Source of the DNA: Schlesneria paludicola DSM 18645
GTDB lineage: Bacteria > Planctomycetota > Planctomycetia > Planctomycetales > Planctomycetaceae
Length of the DNA: 61,359 nt
Direction of reading: 5' to 3'
Assembly: GCF_000255655.1 (NCBI RefSeq)
Contig: NZ_JH636435.1
Span: forward strand, 3,211,024-3,272,382
Each line of letters starts with the position of its first letter. Within the stretch, counting starts at the first letter, position 1. Made by a program: the position numbers and the translations under genes. The notes beneath the pieces were generated by a model that saw only the letters and a program-made list of their open reading frames with translations, had not been told where the DNA came from and did not search any database. Below, piece after piece: positions 38,088-47,596 of the stretch.

Positions 38088-38441
38088 ATGAGTTTTCGCA
38101 GCATTCTTGAAACCTTCCCCAATCCGTTCCCGAACCGCGACTACTCCATCGAGACGATCTGTCCCGAGTTCACCTCGGTATGCCCCAAGACGGGCCAACC
38201 TGATTTTGGCACTCTGACCCTGACTTACGTCCCCGATCAGCTTTGTTACGAACTGAAGTCGCTGAAGCTCTACCTACAGCAGTTCCGCAACCACGGCGCA
38301 TTCTATGAAGCCGTGACCAATCAGATCCTGGACGACCTGGTTGCCGTGACCAAACCACGTTCGATGACATTGGTAGGAGCATTCACCCCCCGCGGTGGAA
38401 TTCGAACGAACGTCACCGTCAGCTATAAACCGCAAATCTAG
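38088..38441 (+). CDS. queF: NADPH-dependent preQ0 reductase (QueF, short type)
   Basis: A 117-aa member of the unimodular QueF family, which reduces the nitrile of 7-cyano-7-deazaguanine to preQ1 for queuosine in tRNA. The catalytic cysteine is in [16 protein letters not shown] (Cys32, with Asp39), and the family motif is [20 protein letters not shown]. The C-terminal [19 protein letters not shown] matches. The start at 38088 follows caggaa. No other que genes are close. Confidence 0.95.
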   Translation: MSFRSILETFPNPFPNRDYSIETICPEFTSVCPKTGQPDFGTLTLTYVPDQLCYELKSLKLYLQQFRNHGAFYEAVTNQILDDLVAVTKPRSMTLVGAFTPRGGIRTNVTVSYKPQI

Positions 38442-38546
38442 AATGAGTTACGCTGTTTACCCGCCGATCCCGGTTTCAGGATCGTGAGCCCCCTTGCGGA
38501 ACACACGCGTCGTTCTGCTCACCAATTTCGATTGAAAAGGACTCCC

Positions 38547-39113
38547 ATGCCCCACCGCCGCACCTGGATTCTGTCTGCCGGTATGATGGCTGTTGCACTC
38601 AGCGCGTTTACGCTCGGTAGCTTTGCCAACCAAAAGTCGGAAACCTCGAACTTCGCCACGCAGACCGTCGATCTGGGGATGGTCGTCAGCGACATCGACA
38701 AATCGCTCAAGTTCTATAAAGACGTGCTGGGCTTCTCGGAAGTGAATGGGTTCAAGGTTCCAGGACAGTTTGCGGCGGACACCGGACTCGCGAATCAATT
38801 GGAACTCGACGTCCACGTCCTGGTGCTCGGCACCGGCGAAACGGCCACGAAGGTGAAGCTCATGAGCTTCAAGTCCTCGCCCGGTGCGCGCGTCGACAAC
38901 TCATTCATCCACTCGTCGTACGGTTTTCGCTATCTGACGATCGCTGTGAAAGATCTGAATGCGGCCGTCACAAAGGCCAATGAAGCCGGCGGAAAGCTGG
39001 TTGCCAAGTGCCCCGTTCCACTGCCCGCAGGCTTTCCCGCCGGGCTGGCGCTGGCAAACTACCGCGATCCAGACGGAAATCTGATCGAACTGGTCGGCCC
39101 ATGGAAGAAGTAA
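38547..39113 (+). CDS. Exported glyoxalase/VOC-superfamily protein
   Basis: A 188-aa protein with a signal peptide (MPHRRTWILSAGMMAVALSA, about 1-28) and one vicinal-oxygen-chelate domain: VDLGMVVSDIDKSLKFYKDV, LGFSEVNGFKVP, and the C-terminal ALANYRDPDGNLIELVGPWK, which carries a metal-ligand glutamate. Metal-dependent isomerases, dioxygenases and resistance proteins share this fold. A periplasmic location is unusual for the family. I start at the ATG 38547 with aaagga upstream. Confidence 0.82.
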   Translation: MPHRRTWILSAGMMAVALSAFTLGSFANQKSETSNFATQTVDLGMVVSDIDKSLKFYKDVLGFSEVNGFKVPGQFAADTGLANQLELDVHVLVLGTGETATKVKLMSFKSSPGARVDNSFIHSSYGFRYLTIAVKDLNAAVTKANEAGGKLVAKCPVPLPAGFPAGLALANYRDPDGNLIELVGPWKK

Positions 39114-39125
39114 TCTGAATGCATC

Positions 39126-39164
39126 AGGGGCGGATTCGAATGGACACCACTCGAATCCGCCCCT
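39126..39164. terminator. Bidirectional terminator hairpin
   Basis: aggggcggattcga pairs perfectly (14 bp) with tcgaatccgcccct across an 11-nt loop. It lies between two convergent genes and is followed by cgtctgttt on the plus strand. Confidence 0.65.
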
Positions 39165-39196
39165 CGTCTGTTTCGTCGGTTCTCGGATCGGTTGAA

Positions 39197-41428
39197 TCAG
39201 TTGGCCGGGGGGACCGGGAACTGCCGCAACCGCTCGCCAACGATCGCCGCATCCGGACGAAGCGAACCCATCACACTCGCAAGCGCCGATTTCACACCGG
39301 GGCGATCCGTCTGTTTCCATCCCGCCTGAAGGCGAATGACTTCATCTCGCGTCAATAACAACCCATGTCGCTGAATGTGATAGGCCAATTGCCCCGAGGC
39401 GGCTTCACGAAGGGCGTCGTCGACCTGCGCATTCAGTGCAACGTAGGCCAGTTTTTGCTGAGCCGCCCGGGCGGGAATACTTCCCAGCGCGACCAAGGCA
39501 TTCATCGCCACCGCGGGATCTTCGACGGCCAGTTCCAGTTCTTTCTCGGCCTGGCTGATATCGAACAGCCGTGACATGTTCCCGCTACCGATGATGGCCA
39601 ACCAGTAGACCGCAGCGCCTTTTTGCAAACTCCGCTCATGATCGGAAAGTGGCGGAGTCTTCTGATTCGCCATGAACGGCACGAACTGCGCCAGGAAATC
39701 CGAAGCGGTCGGGGATTGCGCAACAAACGTCGCGGGAGCGCTTCGAGCCATCACTCGACTGACATCTTCGCGATTCGCCGACGGACCATAAATCACGATC
39801 GGCGTCGCCGCGGTGCGCGCATCGGCACGCAGATTGGCCAGGGTTTGCGTCAAATCCCATCGCATGCAGTTCACATTGATCACGATGACTTCAACCCCTG
39901 CGGACGTCGCGGCCTGCTCGAATCCCTCGCGTCCCGTGGCGCACACCACACTGTCATAGCCGTGATCGGCAAGGAATCCCGCCGTCTGGCTGGCGCGTTG
40001 ACCATCGGCGTCAATCACGATCGCTCGCGATTTTCCAGGATCGGTCAAGGCACGGGCCAGGATGCTCACAACACGCGTCGATCCGCTAAAAGCCGTTTTG
40101 GGATCAAGCTTCAGAATCGTGGTTGCTGCCGCAAATTGAACGCGCGGATCTGGCGAATTCAGCGCCGCGATGACGGGTGACTTCACCCCCTTCTGCGACG
40201 AAAGCTGTTCACGGCTGCCGTTCTGGCTAAGAACCTCCAGTGCAGCCAACGCCGTCGGCGATTGCCCCGCTTCGAGCGCTTCAGACAGAACCTGCGAAAC
40301 CATCTCTTCGCCCGCCGTCATCGCCAAATATAACGCCGAATCGGGCGATGCGACGCGTGGCTTGTCCCAGCCGTTGCGTGTCACTTCCAGCCCCAGCAAT
40401 GCCCCCAAATACTGGCGTTGAGGCTCTGGACTGTCAGGAGATAAGGACAACGCCTGACGGGCAAACCGCGCCGACAAGAGTAACCCCGCAATGTCAGGTG
40501 GATACGTCTGCTGAGCGACCGTACCCGCGCTGTCCTTCCAATACCAAAGCGAAATTTGCCCGTTATCGTCAATAGGAGACGCTCCAGGATTTCGATAGTA
40601 CAGCCTGGCAAGTCGCCTTAATTCATTCGAAGCGTCGATCGAAGAAAGTTGAGCCGCTCGTTCAGGCGAACCTTTTAACAGCTTCGCCAGCGTGCGTTTC
40701 GCCGCCGTCCTGAAACCAACCGGCTGGTTCTCGTCAAAGGCGGGGAACCACAGATAGGGAATTGCGACGGACGCATCCAGCCAGTTCAAGACGTCCACGG
40801 CCGATATCTGAATCCGCTCTTTGGGAGAATCCAACGCGCCCAGCATCGGCGGGATGACCAGGTCGCCCATCTTGGTCAGTGCTCGAAAGAGGGCATCCTG
40901 CTGATCGGTCGCCTCGGACAGTGACAACTGCTTCAAAATTTCGGGAACCGCATTCACGCCAGCATTTCGAAGTTCGACAAAAGCCAGTTCACGATTCTTC
41001 GCCTGCAGATAGTTCTGAACCAGCCCGGCAAGAAAATCCGGATCTTCCGCCTGCTTTCGTGCGGCCGCATTCAATCGTTCAAGCAGCGCCGCCGAACGCG
41101 GTTGCAGCTCTTTCGTGCGGGCCAGCTTCAAAAAATCACCCGTACCATACTGATCGCGCAGCTTCAGCAGCAATTCGTCATCAGGTTCGGCGGCTTCAAA
41201 CTGGTCAAAATATTTGACGGCAAGGTCCGGCCGGATCAAATCGACCGTCAGCAGAGTTGCCGCAAACATCTCTTCTGGCGTTTTGGGTTCTTTCAGTAGC
41301 GGTGACCGGTCAAACGTTGACGACTTTTCTTGTGGCGGCTTTGGCTGCGCAGCGACCGGTGCGACGGCAGAGACCAGAGTCATCACCATCGCCACGATCG
41401 TGGTCAGCCCACACCGAATTCGGACCAT
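39197..41428 (-). CDS. Exported HEAT-like repeat protein with receiver-like domain
   Basis: A 743-aa protein with a signal peptide (IRCGLTTIVAMVMTLVSAVA). The N-terminal half contains helical-repeat stretches of HEAT type (AVPEILKQLSLSEATDQQDA; PPMLGALDSPKERIQISAVD; PVIAALNSPDPRVQFAAATT). Residues about 490-610 look like a response-regulator receiver fold (RAIVIDADGQRASQTAGFLA, then VIVINVNCMRWDLTQTLANL) in which the usual phospho-acceptor aspartate is asparagine. The remainder again resembles helical repeats. A receiver fold outside the cytoplasm would not be phosphorylated in the usual way. The ATG at 41428 has ttggag upstream; a GTG 30 bases earlier is less likely. Function unknown. Confidence 0.6.
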   Translation of the reverse strand: MVRIRCGLTTIVAMVMTLVSAVAPVAAQPKPPQEKSSTFDRSPLLKEPKTPEEMFAATLLTVDLIRPDLAVKYFDQFEAAEPDDELLLKLRDQYGTGDFLKLARTKELQPRSAALLERLNAAARKQAEDPDFLAGLVQNYLQAKNRELAFVELRNAGVNAVPEILKQLSLSEATDQQDALFRALTKMGDLVIPPMLGALDSPKERIQISAVDVLNWLDASVAIPYLWFPAFDENQPVGFRTAAKRTLAKLLKGSPERAAQLSSIDASNELRRLARLYYRNPGASPIDDNGQISLWYWKDSAGTVAQQTYPPDIAGLLLSARFARQALSLSPDSPEPQRQYLGALLGLEVTRNGWDKPRVASPDSALYLAMTAGEEMVSQVLSEALEAGQSPTALAALEVLSQNGSREQLSSQKGVKSPVIAALNSPDPRVQFAAATTILKLDPKTAFSGSTRVVSILARALTDPGKSRAIVIDADGQRASQTAGFLADHGYDSVVCATGREGFEQAATSAGVEVIVINVNCMRWDLTQTLANLRADARTAATPIVIYGPSANREDVSRVMARSAPATFVAQSPTASDFLAQFVPFMANQKTPPLSDHERSLQKGAAVYWLAIIGSGNMSRLFDISQAEKELELAVEDPAVAMNALVALGSIPARAAQQKLAYVALNAQVDDALREAASGQLAYHIQRHGLLLTRDEVIRLQAGWKQTDRPGVKSALASVMGSLRPDAAIVGERLRQFPVPPAN

Positions 41429-42179
41429 GTCGTCAACTCCAACTTCCACGCTCGACACGGCTCGCGCCTTGAGGCGCTCTTCGCGTCAACACACAAAACC
41501 GCCCCACCCCACCAGACACCCCATAGTACGGATGTCAACGAGGTGATCACAACGACAAAAATCGGACACGCGGGACGACGAATTCAGTCCGCCCTGGTAC
41601 TGCCTGCGGAAATGAGCGGGACAGACACCGTGGCACTGTGCGCATCGATACCGTCGAATCCAAGTCCGCATTCTGCGGCCTGGCAGACTCCGTCCCGGCA
41701 TTTCAAAAGGCTGCTAATCGAAATCGACAACCGCCAACCGGTGCGTCGCGAATAAACGAAACAGTCGTTTCCAAATACCGATTGGATGGCCTGTTGTGAC
41801 GAAACGTCGGACTGTGACGGATGCGCTACCGATCTCATGGGCCGCTTGGACGTCCAAGCGAGCCCCCCCAAGAGGAGCCTACCTGCCGTAGGACGTATGG
41901 CAAATCCAAGTAAAGTGACCATTCGCTCAGGCACAAAAGCCTTCGAAAGGTGCCCGTGACAAGTGTGACTTTGCGGGTTGGATGGAGGTTCCTGCCACAA
42001 TCCAAACGCCGGAAAGCCGCCTGTTGAAATCAAGAGGACTGGACTCGCGGCGCCTCAAAAGCGCCACGACATCGTGAGAGTCCAGGCGCCGATTCCCCGT
42101 AGTTCAACAGGTGGGCGAAGGGAAATACATCGCCCTTAACCCGTCTTGAAGAATTCTCGTGCCGCAGACGTGGCGTGAA
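41429..42179. other. Intergenic region with a structured stretch
   Basis: About 750 bases without a supported gene. Near 42038-42095, ctggactc pairs with gagtccag and the inner ggcgcctcaaaagcgcc can form a second stem; it lies about 85 bp downstream of the PIN-TRAM gene stop (minus strand) and may be its terminator. Open frames of up to 149 codons have no family features. Confidence 0.4.
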
Positions 42180-43247
42180 TTATCGTGTTGCCGAGACGGG
42201 TGAGTTCAGCAGACGACCGAAGATCATACGGCCGGCGCTGTTCTGAAGCATGCTCGTCACCACGACGTCGATTTCTTTGCCAATTAACGTCGAAGCCTGC
42301 TCGCAAACGACCATTGTGCCGTCATCCAGATAGCCCACGCCCTGGCCGAACGATTCGCCTTCACGCATCACCTTGATGTGCAGTTGCTCACCTGGCAGGT
42401 ACCGTGGTTTCAAAGCGTTGGCGACATCGTTCAGATTAATGACTTCGACCCCCTGCACACTAGCAACTTTGTTCAGGTTGAAATCGTTCGTGACGACACG
42501 ACCGCTCATTCGCTTTGCCAACGCGACGATCCGTTGGTCGACCGAATGCGCCAAATCGTCCTTCTCGCGCACTTCGAGCATCCGAACTTCGACCTTCGGC
42601 TTCTGCTGGAGCTTCGTCAAAACGTCGAGACCGCGTCGCCCGCGCGTTCGACGATTCTTGTCCTGGCTGTCCGCAATGTTCTGCAGTTCCTCCAAGACAA
42701 AACTGGGTACAATTAACTCGGTATCAAAGATGTTCGTATCCATCACGTCCGCAATCCGCCCATCAATCAGTGCGCTCGTATCAATGACGAGCGGCCTTCC
42801 TCCTTTGATCTCTTTGGCGAACTCGACATAAGGAATTACGAAACGAAAATCATCCTTAGTCTGCAGCAAAAACGAGATACAGATGTAAGGCAGCATGATC
42901 CCCGCGATACCGCCGATCACACGCGCAACGGGGTTCTCGATCTTGCCATCGACGCCTTTTTCGGTACCGACCCCCACGGACGTCATGAACGCTTGTGCCG
43001 CATATTGCAGTTGAAACGCTAACAACCAGCCGACCAAAAGTCCGAAGTAAATCGCCGTAATGACATCTAGACGCTTCCTTGGAAAGACGATGTCGATCAA
43101 CGTCACAATCTGCGTCATCAGCAGAATCAGGACAAAAAAGACCCCCTGATTCGAATTAATAAATGCCGGTGCCGCCGGATTTTGAACCAATGCCACTGCG
43201 GCCCCGGCGCAGATCAGAACGTACACAACACGCAGAAAAATCAGCAT
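42180..43247 (-). CDS. Membrane-anchored PIN-TRAM domain protein (YacL-like)
   Basis: A 355-aa protein with four transmembrane segments in the first 130 residues, a PIN-like nuclease domain (LVIDTSALIDGRIADVMDTN, IVPSFVLEELQNIADSQDKN, then RRGLDVL and VTNDFNLNKVA with conserved acidic residues), and a C-terminal TRAM domain (ALKPRYLPGEQLHIKVMREG; GVGYLDDGTMVV). This is the architecture of Bacillus YacL and related proteins, thought to act on RNA. The acidic active-site residues appear present. Confidence 0.9.
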   Translation of the reverse strand: MLIFLRVVYVLICAGAAVALVQNPAAPAFINSNQGVFFVLILLMTQIVTLIDIVFPRKRLDVITAIYFGLLVGWLLAFQLQYAAQAFMTSVGVGTEKGVDGKIENPVARVIGGIAGIMLPYICISFLLQTKDDFRFVIPYVEFAKEIKGGRPLVIDTSALIDGRIADVMDTNIFDTELIVPSFVLEELQNIADSQDKNRRTRGRRGLDVLTKLQQKPKVEVRMLEVREKDDLAHSVDQRIVALAKRMSGRVVTNDFNLNKVASVQGVEVINLNDVANALKPRYLPGEQLHIKVMREGESFGQGVGYLDDGTMVVCEQASTLIGKEIDVVVTSMLQNSAGRMIFGRLLNSPVSATR

Positions 43248-43721
43248 TGGCTAACCCCATCTTGAGGTATTGATTGATAATCTCGTCACACAACATTGCG
43301 ATTTTAAGTATACGATCCCCGTTAGAAACCAACCAGTATCTCTGTATTTTCCATGTCACATTGAGTCGATTGCCACGGGAAATACGGTTTCTTCGATTGC
43401 AGGACCCGAAGCGATTCGAGACAACAAGCGAACATCACGATGGAAACGCGCCACCGTGCATGACATCCGTTCCCTAACCGCCGTTCAAAAACAAGCGACA
43501 ATTCCATTCTGGAGTGCTTCCCCAGCGGAGGCCGAAGCACTTGCCAGTTCAATCGCATCAATCGCACCTGTTCACAGATTGGGGACTGACCTATTTTCAT
43601 CGTAAAAAGCGCGAGTCCTCGCGCGTGGCATTCGCAATCAAGGAACCCTTTGCCGATGAAAATGAGGCTGTCCCCCTCTCTGGCTCGTGAACGGGTTACT
43701 CCGTCGAGGTAGTATGTACCG
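43248..43721. other. Intergenic region with repeat-family-2 copy A
   Basis: About 470 bases between divergent genes. Apart from the repeat at 43581-43694 there is no supported gene. Confidence 0.45.
43581..43694. repeat. Dispersed repeat family 2, copy A
   Basis: About 114 bp: starts ggggactgac, has attttcatcg near the left and cgatgaaaat in the right half as inverted decamers, and ends tgtccccctctctggctcgtgaacgg. It aligns along its length with copy B at 47.0 kb. Confidence 0.7.
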
Positions 43722-45701
43722 ATGACCGATGCGTTGCCCGCCGATGCCCCACTCGCCTCTCCACACGATGAATCGACGCAACTCGCTTCGTTTGCAGCGC
43801 TGACGCGTCAACTCGGTGCCGCACTCGTCGAACTCGAACAGCGCGCCTCAGCACTTCGGATCAAGCCGCTCGCCGGACGCGACTGGTACGACCTACTCGT
43901 CCGAAAACTGCTGCCACAATTGACCGAGGATGCATATCTGATTGTCGCGGTGGTCGGCGGCACGAATATCGGGAAAAGCGTTGTTTTCAATCACATCGCG
44001 GGATTCCGGGCCAGCGCCAGCAGTCCCCTCGCTTCGGGAACGAAACACCCCGTCTGTCTGGTCCCGACAGGCTTCGACGTCCACCATGATCTGCAAAAGC
44101 TGTTTCCTGCATTCGAACTGCGTCCATGGGTCAGCAGCGAGGAAGCACTGGCCAGCCACGACGAACATTGCCTGTTCTGGAGAACGAATGACGAAGTTCC
44201 CCAGAACCTGGTCATCCTGGATACCCCCGATGTCGACAGCGACGCCCCGGTGAACTGGCATCGAGCAGACGCAGTTCGACAGGCGGCCGATGTGTTGGTT
44301 GCCGTTCTAACACAGCAAAAATACAACGACGCCGCGGTCAAGCAGTTCTTTCGCAAAGCCGCTGTGGAAGACAAAGCGGCACTTATTGTCTTTAACCAGG
44401 TCGAGCTGCCTGACGATGAACCCTATTGGCCGCGCTGGCTGGAAACATTTTGCGGTGAAACCGGTTTAAAACCAGAATTCGTCTACCTCGCGCAGAATGA
44501 TCGCAAAGCCGCGGAAGCGATTCGCCTTCGATTTGACGAACGAACCTGGCCTTTAACTTCAAAGACCAACGAAACCGTAAACTCGGCAACCAAGACCGAC
44601 ACGACTCGTCCTGTCGGATCCGCTGATCGCAATGAAAACCCACTCCAGCCGATCGAACCTGTCCAATTAAAATCCGTCCTGTCACATCTGCGTTTCAGCG
44701 AAATTAAGCTGCGAACCCTACGAGGGTCGTTGCGGCAATTGGTTTCCGAAACCGATGGTGCTCCCGCATACTTGCGCGAAATCTGGATTCGCAGCCAGCA
44801 GTTTCGAGACGCTGGAAACGTCTTCGCGGCGCGGGGATTGATTCGACAGGCGGACTGGCCAGCCGCTCCCAATTCGCTGCTGGTCAATGAAATGTGGGCG
44901 TGGTGGGACGTTCATCGTGAAGTCTGGACATCCAACATCCACGGATTCTATTCCCACGTCGGCCGCTGGGTGAACGGTGGCGTGCGACTCGTTCGCAACA
45001 GAATCTGGGGCGAACAAGCCAATCCGCTGGACGAATATCGCCAGGCGGAATGGGATGCGATCGTCCGCGTACTGCAACAAGTCTACGACCAGTTACGAAT
45101 GGTCACCACGCTGGGAAATGAGTTACTCACCGATCGCCTGGAACAACTGCTCGCAGGAACCACGTGTGAATCCGTGCTTGCACAGCTTCACCGCGAGCAC
45201 GACGCGTTTGATTTCGAACAACTGGCGCGGACGCTGGTCAACACCGAAATGACGGCGCTGAAACAAGATCGTCAGCAACTGTTTGAAATCCTGCGCAACG
45301 CCGATCGTGCGGCCGCCGTCGCACGCCCGCTGCTGACCTTTCTGTTGGCATTGGGGGGGGGATTGGGAGCCGAAGACGTGCTGATCAACGCCGGATCGCA
45401 ATGGGTGACCCATGTGGCGGTCGATGCCACCGCCGCAGCGGGAACCTCCGCGGCAGGTGAAGCCGTTGTCGGTTCGGCCACGAACGTTCTGGGACAGACG
45501 AAAGCCTGGCTGCTGCAGCTACACGTGAAGTTCAAAAACCAGCGCGAAGCCTGGTTGATCGAAAAACTGCGACAGCACCTGCTGGGCGAGTTACTCTCTG
45601 ACCTTCAGCAAGGTGAAACCATCCCGCAGTCGCCCGCATTTGATGAAGCCAAAAAGCGGATTCGCCAACTGAACGAGCAACTCGGCAGTTCGACAGATTG
45701 A
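43722..45701 (+). CDS. Dynamin-like GTPase
   Basis: A 659-aa P-loop GTPase. G1 is GGTNIGKS near 79-86, G3 is LDTPDVDSD near 165-173, and the G4 position reads FNQVELPDD, where N-K-x-D is expected. Long helical regions flank the G domain. A hydrophobic Gly/Ala-rich stretch near residues 530-590 (FLLALGGGLGAEDVLINAGS) may insert into membrane, as in bacterial dynamin-like proteins. An N-terminal helix (about 20-50) precedes the G domain. Bacterial dynamins usually act in membrane remodelling, often in pairs; here only one gene is present, with YitT convergent 10 bp downstream. Confidence 0.7.
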   Translation: MTDALPADAPLASPHDESTQLASFAALTRQLGAALVELEQRASALRIKPLAGRDWYDLLVRKLLPQLTEDAYLIVAVVGGTNIGKSVVFNHIAGFRASASSPLASGTKHPVCLVPTGFDVHHDLQKLFPAFELRPWVSSEEALASHDEHCLFWRTNDEVPQNLVILDTPDVDSDAPVNWHRADAVRQAADVLVAVLTQQKYNDAAVKQFFRKAAVEDKAALIVFNQVELPDDEPYWPRWLETFCGETGLKPEFVYLAQNDRKAAEAIRLRFDERTWPLTSKTNETVNSATKTDTTRPVGSADRNENPLQPIEPVQLKSVLSHLRFSEIKLRTLRGSLRQLVSETDGAPAYLREIWIRSQQFRDAGNVFAARGLIRQADWPAAPNSLLVNEMWAWWDVHREVWTSNIHGFYSHVGRWVNGGVRLVRNRIWGEQANPLDEYRQAEWDAIVRVLQQVYDQLRMVTTLGNELLTDRLEQLLAGTTCESVLAQLHREHDAFDFEQLARTLVNTEMTALKQDRQQLFEILRNADRAAAVARPLLTFLLALGGGLGAEDVLINAGSQWVTHVAVDATAAAGTSAAGEAVVGSATNVLGQTKAWLLQLHVKFKNQREAWLIEKLRQHLLGELLSDLQQGETIPQSPAFDEAKKRIRQLNEQLGSSTD

Positions 45702-45711
45702 CGTCGGCAAC

Positions 45712-46632
45712 TCAATGCAAACCCGCACGTTTGACCATGCCACCCTGGACATCAGAGAGTGCATGCGTCACGACGAAGGCGCTCTCATCAACTTCGCGAA
45801 TGATTGACTTCACTTTGCCGATTTCAAGTCGAGTGACCACGCAGTACAGAATCTCCTGATCGACCCCGCTCTTTCCTCCACGGGCTTTGTAGATCGTCAC
45901 CCCTCGGCCAAGCTCATCCATGATCCTCTGACGAATCGAAGCACTGCGTTCCGAGACAATGGTGATCGCCGTAAACTGCTCCAATCCATAGATCAGAAAA
46001 TCGAGAGTTCTCGCGGCGGTGACATATGTCAGAATCGAGTACAGCGCCTCTTCGATTCCCAGAACCAGCATCGCCACGAGGAAGATTGCGACATTGATCC
46101 CAAGGATGATATCGCCGACTTTGAACAAGTGACTGCGTTTGCTGATCAACAGTGCCGCGATCTCGGTTCCATCGAGCACAGCATTGCCACGAATCGCCAA
46201 TCCGATTCCCGCGCCCAGAAACACCCCACCGAAAATCGCGGTCAACACCCGATCCGACGTCACATCCTTGAATTCCACGACCGCCAAAATCACCGACAGG
46301 AGCGCGATCGCGAACATGCTTCGGATCGCGAATGCGGCACCAATCTGCCGAAAGCCCAGGATGATGAAGGGAGCATTGACCAGAGGTAAAAACAAGGAAA
46401 GCGGAAGCCCCGTCTGCTTGGCCAGCAACATCGAAATTCCGGTCACGCCGCCGTCGATGAAATTGCTCGATTCCAAGAATCCATGCAGCCCCATCGCAGC
46501 AGACAATGCTCCCAGGAAAATCAAGAATACGTTCAGGATCTCGCGCAACTGACGTTTCTCGAACCGAAGACGCCCCGAGCGGTTGAGTCTTTGAACGGTC
46601 ATCGTCAGCATCGAGCGGGGCGGATTTTTCAT
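45712..46632 (-). CDS. YitT family membrane protein (DUF161 + DUF2179)
   Basis: A 306-aa inner-membrane protein with about six transmembrane helices (ILNVFLIFLGALSAAMGLHG; DGGVTGISMLLAKQTGLPLS; VFLGAGIGLAIRGNAVLDGT) and a C-terminal DUF2179 domain (DELGRGVTIYKARGGKSGVD; LYCVVTRLEIGKVKSIIREV). The function of YitT proteins is not established; transport is suspected. The basic N-terminal 28 residues before the first helix are variable. Confidence 0.9.
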   Translation of the reverse strand: MKNPPRSMLTMTVQRLNRSGRLRFEKRQLREILNVFLIFLGALSAAMGLHGFLESSNFIDGGVTGISMLLAKQTGLPLSLFLPLVNAPFIILGFRQIGAAFAIRSMFAIALLSVILAVVEFKDVTSDRVLTAIFGGVFLGAGIGLAIRGNAVLDGTEIAALLISKRSHLFKVGDIILGINVAIFLVAMLVLGIEEALYSILTYVTAARTLDFLIYGLEQFTAITIVSERSASIRQRIMDELGRGVTIYKARGGKSGVDQEILYCVVTRLEIGKVKSIIREVDESAFVVTHALSDVQGGMVKRAGLH

Positions 46633-47596
46633 ATGTCGAGACGGCCAGCAAGAGAATCTTCGGCACGGCCGTCAACGAAACTCTCTAAACGAGACAGGCC
46701 GTCCGCGTCGCACTCCGAAACACGTTCAGCACCGTTCCGGTAAAGTCGCCGATTGTCTTTAAAGTGGTTTCGTCTCTTCGACCGTCACTCGGAGAGAGGC
46801 ATTGAAATGGGGGTATAACTGCGATGATCAGATTACGGAAGAGCGTCAGACACATCTCGGAAAGTTTCTCGCACATTTCATCCCATTTCGCTCGGAACCA
46901 CCAACGGACGAGCATCAAATTTCGCACTCATGTGTGACAACTCTTCGGATTCCCGCTCCGCAATGTGGGCCAGCCGAAGCCCCCGTCAACGGCCTCAGGA
47001 CGAGACCACACCAGTTTGAAAATGTCACCCGTCGCGGGTGGGTGACTGACGCATTTTCATCGCAGAAGTCGCGCGACACCAGATGATGTATTCGCAACCA
47101 AGGCATCCGTTGCCGATGAAAATCGGGGCTGGCACCCTCTCTGCGCCGTGAACAGTTGGGGCAAGAAAGTCGATCAACATGAAACCAAACAGACCCGCGG
47201 GGAGTATTGGTACAGGAAGTCTTCGCATCACAGAAACGCAGCAGATCGATGTGACGTTGACGCTTCCTCCTTGCCAGATATGACACAATGACTTAATTTC
47301 CATCCTACGGTCCCGCGAATGCATCGTCGTGACGAAATCTTCGAGTTGTGTGCCATTTCCTGGAAGTCTTCCGAGAATCTGTGCCTTCGCGATTTGTCCA
47401 GTTTCGCAGAACACGACATGACGAAGACAATCCCACAGTGGCCCCAAGTTTTCATTCGCGACGCCGTCCGACTTGTCTCGCCACCGGGTGAGAGACACGA
47501 TGCACGTACGGCCCCTCCCTCCTGGATGTGAAGCACACCTGCTGACCCCATTTAATCCCCTGCTGCAGACTGCAAATCCCTGACTGGAAACCTTTT
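46633..47596. other. Long intergenic region with repeat-family-2 copy B
   Basis: About 960 bases between divergent genes. The repeat at 47041-47154 and a small palindrome just before it (gtcaccc/gggtgac, 47023-47046) are the only structures I can support. Several open frames of 60-157 codons overlap one another and show no recognisable protein pattern. Confidence 0.45.
47041..47154. repeat. Dispersed repeat family 2, copy B
   Basis: About 114 bp with the same inverted decamers (attttcatcg, cgatgaaaat), the shared segment ttcgcaaccaaggca...tgccgatgaaaat, and the end caccctctctgcgccgtgaac. It is the closest relative of copy A by eye. Confidence 0.7.

Noticed and set aside
41584..42033. Minus-strand open frame of 149 codons
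   Set aside because: No family similarity and no ribosome site; Ser/Cys-rich composition suggests a chance frame.
47025..47498. Minus-strand open frame of 157 codons in the intergenic region
   Set aside because: It crosses repeat-family-2 copy B, has no ribosome site and no recognisable domain.
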